From the NCBI RefSeq assembly GCF_900089775.1, contig NZ_FLOB01000006.1:162942-226941 (forward strand): a stretch of 64,000 nucleotides of DNA. Direction: 5' to 3'. Of this stretch, positions 63,850 through 64,000 are shown one piece after another. The notes under the pieces were generated by a model. That model searched no databases, was not told the DNA's origin, and saw only the letters and a program-made list of their open reading frames with translations. Made by a program: the position numbers and the translations under genes. This stretch comes from Marinomonas spartinae. GTDB lineage: Bacteria > Pseudomonadota > Gammaproteobacteria > Pseudomonadales > Marinomonadaceae. Every line of letters begins with the position of its first letter. Within the stretch, counting starts at the first letter, position 1.

Positions 63850-64000
63850 ATGATTAAGAATTTAATAAATGGGAAATGGGTTGAAAGTAAGGAGACGTTT
63901 CAAACCTTTAACCCTGCGACGGGAGAAGTGCTTGCCGAAGTGGCCCACGCGTCCGATACACAAGTAGCAGAAGCGGTCGCCGCTGCGAAAGCCGCATTTC
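63850..64000 (+). CDS. hpaE: Aldehyde dehydrogenase start, probable 5-carboxymethyl-2-hydroxymuconate semialdehyde dehydrogenase (partial)
   Basis: The first 50 residues only; the gene runs off the right edge. I start at ATG 63850 because GGAGA at 63836-63840 is well spaced for it; the ATG at 63841 directly abuts it. MIKNLINGKWVESKETFQTF and NPATGEVLAEVAHASD are an ALDH N-terminus, close to HpaE. Together with the HpaR-like regulator and the HPA-reductase-like gene this makes hpaE the best guess. Other ALDHs begin similarly, so the symbol is provisional. Confidence 0.6.
   Translation, partial: MIKNLINGKWVESKETFQTFNPATGEVLAEVAHASDTQVAEAVAAAKAAF

Overview
The window looks like chromosomal DNA of a marine gammaproteobacterium of the Oceanospirillales type. 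Marinomonas is my best guess, from protein resemblance only. The reasons are moderate base composition, E. coli-like housekeeping genes (ddl, hisI, yaeQ, ynjBCD, a 4.5S RNA of about 113 nt), an SSS-fused CrbS/MxtR-type kinase beside satP, and 4-hydroxyphenylacetate (hpa) genes. I see no tRNA, rRNA, CRISPR array or intact insertion sequence.

Layout. 1-4.1 kb: a hybrid sensor kinase cut by the left edge, and the acetate permease satP. 4.4-9.6 kb: a lipoprotein, a UmuD-like protein lacking both catalytic residues, a small orphan, a DUF1127 gene with a 34-codon gene upstream, yaeQ, a dienelactone hydrolase and a DUF3524 glycosyltransferase resembling the queuosine-tRNA mannosyltransferase GTDC1. 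9.6-15.9 kb: a very AT-rich block that looks acquired. It starts with a MITE-like element and carries three co-directional genes: a chitin-synthase-type glycosyltransferase, a secreted DUF1800 protein with an inserted carbohydrate-binding-like module, and a Tat-exported DUF1501 protein. 15.9-30.7 kb: a MerR-type promoter in front of a frameshifted DUF1127 paralogue, then ddl, a cupin, a LysE exporter, an ATPase, a methyltransferase, a SIMPL protein, an acetyltransferase, the ynjBCD transporter, an M14 deacylase, a UvrD-like helicase and a 2-oxoglutarate oxygenase.

30.8-36.9 kb: six tightly packed genes forming a GAK-type system of unknown function. They are a helical protein fused to a phosphotransferase fold, a RimK-like ATP-grasp enzyme, an HprK-related kinase, a histidine phosphatase, a calcineurin-like phosphoesterase and an amphi-Trp protein. 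A short-chain dehydrogenase remnant marks the right border. 37-41.6 kb: class II amidotransferase, chemotaxis receptor, hisI, a two-domain pterin-synthase-like protein and the 4.5S RNA gene. 41.8-54.1 kb: a translationally coupled type I restriction-modification island (hsdM, hsdS, two DUF262 proteins, hsdR and an M48-like metalloprotease), led by a small protein gene whose upstream region holds a perfect 28-bp palindrome.

55.4-64 kb: a catabolic and regulatory region with aldehyde dehydrogenase, luciferase-like monooxygenase, GMC oxidoreductase, AraC and HpaR-like MarR regulators, an MFS exporter, an unusual flavin-reductase/MarR chimera and the start of hpaE. Four copies of the palindrome TTAAC-NT-GTTAA lie in its intergenic regions and probably make this one regulon. 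The strongest candidates for an undescribed system are the chitin-synthase/DUF1800/DUF1501 cluster and the GAK cluster.
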